64,000 nucleotides of DNA from an uncultured Vampirovibrio sp. (GTDB lineage Bacteria; Cyanobacteriota; Vampirovibrionia; Gastranaerophilales; Gastranaerophilaceae): the NCBI GenBank assembly GCA_910577515.1, contig CAJTLW010000001.1, positions 62,001 to 126,000 on the forward strand, given 5' to 3'. Made by a program: the position numbers and the translations under genes. The notes beneath the pieces are model-generated. The model was not told the DNA's origin. It ran no database searches and was given only the letters and a program-made list of their open reading frames with translations. Below, piece after piece: positions 62,301-64,000 of this stretch. The first letter of the stretch is position 1. The number at the start of each line of letters is the position of its first letter.

Positions 62301-63056
62301 GCTGTTTGAAATATTAAATACACCATTTTTCTGCTGGCTAAATATAGCTCCACCAAGTACAGAGCTTGAAGAGGTTAACCATTCGCGATAATTTTCTGTT
62401 ATATAACTATTTGAAATAGTAAAACCAGAACCATCAGAATCATTATTTCCGTAAAAAACTGCGCCGCCTTTAGAATTTGTATTTTTTGCAGTATTTTTGT
62501 TTCCCTTGATTACTGTATTATCAATCGTTAATTTATCACCGGAATACAGAAAGCTGCCGCCTTTTGTACCACCTGTTGTAGTAAAGCCATATATTGAACC
62601 GTTTTCAGTGATAGCATAGCGAACAGCTTCATTATTATCATTAAGTTTGATTATAGTTCCATCTGTTACACTTCCAAGTAAAGGGGTTAGTTCAAAATTA
62701 CCAACATTTATTATCTGGTTATGAAGCCCAGTACCTGTAAAGCTACTAGTGTATCTAAGCCAGGCACCGCTTGAATTGTTTCCTGTAAAGTTTGAACCAT
62801 TAATCGAAAAACCGCCGCCATTAATTATAGTGTCGGTGCTTGAACTATTGCTTATATTTTGTATATTGCTACTAACAGTTGCATTACCGGTCAGGGTTGT
62901 TGTTTTATTACCAATACCATCAAGCCTGGCGGCATTAGCGGAGCTTGAAGTCATAATACTTAAAATTACGGCCAAAAACAATATTAAAAAAGTTTTATTT
63001 TTTCTTGCTAAACTACACACTTCTGTTATTCCTTTTAAAATATTTTTGCATTTCAT
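59391..63056 (-). CDS. Autotransporter with GGAI-repeat passenger
   Basis: A 1221-aa protein. A long signal peptide (about 1-43, with a charged lead before LILFLAVILSIM, ending SSANAA) is followed by a beta-helix passenger (about 45-900) with around eleven GGAI/GGAL motifs spaced 35-60 residues apart, and F-x-x-N elements (FENN, FKDNQ) like chlamydial Pmp proteins. The last ~270 residues look like an autotransporter beta-barrel. The C-terminus ends YFPHM rather than in the usual aromatic residue. A surface-displayed adhesin is likely. No ribosome binding site is clear. Confidence 0.88.
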   Translation of the reverse strand: MKCKNILKGITEVCSLARKNKTFLILFLAVILSIMTSSSANAARLDGIGNKTTTLTGNATVSSNIQNISNSSSTDTIINGGGFSINGSNFTGNNSSGAWLRYTSSFTGTGLHNQIINVGNFELTPLLGSVTDGTIIKLNDNNEAVRYAITENGSIYGFTTTGGTKGGSFLYSGDKLTIDNTVIKGNKNTAKNTNSKGGAVFYGNNDSDGSGFTISNSYITENYREWLTSSSSVLGGAIFSQQKNGVFNISNSYFTKNYVNANPSSTSSYAAAGGAIANDSGRLEIDGSYFGGNYVSGAKSQGGAIWANGYTPEAGIEFKPHTFNKTVFENNYVTGARSEASGGAIYVLNDASIANSLFLSNKAIINPSAANTSATHARGGAIYKGDNVIGDLASNPNLKFNATLNVSDTTFKDNQILFNDGAVAIREGSSAAGGALYLSNSISNIDKTVFSGNKVVNNYLSSDVMAAGGAIATNSASGDRKGKHFITANFDNNSVTSEGTAIGGAIAALDVKTTSNIVTVNLENSQITNNSAESKGSVANTGAMGGAIYTGTLNFVNLNSSVVDSNTSISSASGTGEAKFGGGAAYVADRGILTAVDTSFTNNKAIGGAVSGGAIYNEKGGTVNIIANNNSVIFDGNMAGNDKNAIHNAGGTLNLNSADGKEIIFNDKITSTKDAVLTINKKGTWNKETWPYSNRIPNDAPNGENGSKAGTIVLNDNMEGYTGSVDIFGGTLKVGKDGTFFNNAKSFNVNNASTLNLANGVVQTHNFGNFKLGGTLDVSLDADAQLGVMDNFKASSVSVENDSKINIQNINLLTSTFTGDSVDLILSDNEELMDVITLDDSAKIALGDVFKYDVDLDSENNSLSITKRGGPTGGNNGTNPTPPVYDNYNPAIMVAPVASQIGYATQLNAYDNAFQNTISKMMQPKILRHASGKQNQYALAENNSGNKILFEDETSTSWFRPYTSFESIDFKNGPDVDNIMYGTFIGTDSKTFLLKNGKRAELSGYLAYNGSHQSFDGNSLYQNGGTIGATASLYKDNFFTALTANAGASAVIASTMFGNDKFPMFMTGVASKSGYNMEFLGGKFVLQPNLLLSYSLVNAFDYTNARGLDIESDPLHAIQVAPGIRLFANSESGWQPYLSADMRWNILDDTKFTAADIALPELSIKPYVEYGLGIQKNTGDNVYGYLQALIRNGGRTGVVLSGGFDFLLGKSHRMPVYFPHM

Positions 63057-63174
63057 ATTATAACTGAATAAAACATATAGTTACAAATATTTACCAAATT
63101 GTTAAGTTATTTTATGATAGAGTTTTCTATACGCAGTATTATTGCTTTAAATAAAATATAAAAGGAAATAAATA

Positions 63175-64000
63175 GTGGAAGAAACGTTATTCCCGATAGT
63201 TGTAAAAATTAATGAATATTTATCAAATTATATTTTGGTTGTACTACTTGTTGGTATTGGGCTTTGGTATAGTATCAAAACAAGATTTGTTCAGATTAGA
63301 TGCTTTGGCGAAGGCTTAAAAAATGTATTCGGCAAAATAAACATGTTTGATAAAGCTGAAGATAAAAGTATGACATCTTTTCAGGCACTCGCAACAGCAG
63401 TTGCTGCACAAGTTGGAACAGGAAATATAATTGGTGCTTCGGGTGCAATTTTAATTGGCGGCCCAGGTGCAATTTTTTGGATGTGGGTAATAGCTTTTTT
63501 CGGTATGGCAACAATTTATGCCGAAGCTACGCTTGCAATTAAAACCAGAATTACCGATAGAAACGGGGTAATAAAAGGCGGCCCTGTTTATTATATAAGA
63601 AGAGCCTTTAGAGGGCATTTAGGAAAAATTTTGGCAGGTTTTTTTGCCATTGCAAGCATATTAGCGCTTGGTTTTATGGGTGCTATGGTACAGTCTAATT
63701 CAATTGCAAATTGTATGGAGACAGCCTTTGGTGTGCCTGCTTGGATTGTCGGAATTTTTCTCATAATTGCCTGTGCATTAATTTTTATTGGTGGAACAAG
63801 GCGCCTTGCAGTCGTTGTAGAAAAAATTGTTCCGCTTATGGCAATATTGTTTATTATCGGATGCGTTGTAATCTTAATTTCTCGCATTAAATATATTCCT
63901 GAAACTTTTTATATGATTTTCAAATATGCTTTTGAACCACAGGCAATTTTGGGCGGAGGTTTTGGGGCTGCCTTCAAAACAGCAATAAGCCAGGGAGCAA
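63175..64000 (+). CDS. AGCS-family sodium:alanine symporter (partial)
   Basis: The gene starts at a GTG at 63175 with AAAGGA 8-9 bases upstream and runs off the window end, so only the first ~275 residues are visible. Family marks are AAQVGTGNIIGASGAIL, GGPGAIFWMW (gate region) and FGMATIYAEATLAIKTR. It is an inner-membrane Na+/alanine or glycine importer. Divergent from the autotransporter gene. Confidence 0.92.
   Translation, partial: MEETLFPIVVKINEYLSNYILVVLLVGIGLWYSIKTRFVQIRCFGEGLKNVFGKINMFDKAEDKSMTSFQALATAVAAQVGTGNIIGASGAILIGGPGAIFWMWVIAFFGMATIYAEATLAIKTRITDRNGVIKGGPVYYIRRAFRGHLGKILAGFFAIASILALGFMGAMVQSNSIANCMETAFGVPAWIVGIFLIIACALIFIGGTRRLAVVVEKIVPLMAILFIIGCVVILISRIKYIPETFYMIFKYAFEPQAILGGGFGAAFKTAISQGA

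Noticed and set aside
1..64000. Recoding of TGA
   Set aside because: Several clearly functional genes end at TGA in ATGA overlaps (3026, 5169, 56717) and no conserved domain is interrupted by TGA.

Overview
The window looks like a piece of a low-GC, diderm, fermentative bacterial chromosome. My best guess is a gut Melainabacteria/Vampirovibrionia (Gastranaerophilales-type) genome. This is an inference from gene content, not from a marker tree. The supporting signs are a TolC-type outer-membrane protein, an MlaA-type lipid transport protein and an autotransporter (outer membrane); HydG, a flavodiiron protein, OadG, NhaC and a Na+/alanine symporter (anaerobic, Na+-linked life); and many lineage-specific proteins with short shared N-terminal motifs. 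The standard code is used, TGA is a normal stop, and no prophage, CRISPR array or insertion-sequence transposase was seen.

Layout. 1-6000: a TPR membrane protein, a radical SAM protein of the TIGR03960 type, and two P/Q-rich HEAT-repeat proteins with shared motifs. 6100-13400: gatB, tRNA-Leu(CAA) with a repeat-rich 3' flank, an EF-hand-like protein, an NhaC antiporter, a divergent alpha-amylase-like protein and two paralogous phosphoribosyltransferase-like proteins. 13500-23300: the NifU-like/GGGtGRT pair, an exported GH3 hexosaminidase, an acidic EF-hand coiled-coil protein, a TolC-family protein and valS. 23300-38200: tRNAs, a TPR-glycosyltransferase, oadG, a DUF815 ATPase, ilvC, a YhcH-family protein, an MlaA-hydrolase fusion, a menaquinone-type methyltransferase, a GH77-like protein, a uridine-kinase-like protein and mnmA. 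38200-49500: a giant Ser-Asp repeat protein, an FAD oxidoreductase, an orphan NarL-type regulator, a candidate small RNA, a membrane-tethered starch-synthase-like protein and a flavodiiron protein. 49500-59400: trpD, hydG, an internally duplicated membrane protein, twin proteins with an identical leader, a ChbG-like deacetylase with a two-component system, and a tRNA cluster. 59400-64000: an autotransporter and the start of an AGCS symporter.

The strongest unexplained signal is a short N-terminal motif, roughly hydrophobic-(S/N)-F-x(0-1)-G-(K/R), within the first 12-50 residues of about eleven otherwise unrelated proteins. Several begin M-(K/R/Q)-I. Two neighbouring genes (54517-55726) share a 147-bp identical leader carrying this motif, while their bodies are clearly diverged. 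Two of the motif carriers are alpha-glucan enzymes that also end in a transmembrane helix plus a low-complexity tail, which suggests a membrane-anchored glycogen apparatus. Other candidates are a ~155-nt RNA at 43829-43985 with a near-consensus promoter, a dyad operator flanking the nearby regulator, and a 45-bp hairpin repeat next to tRNA genes whose two copies differ mainly by compensatory changes.
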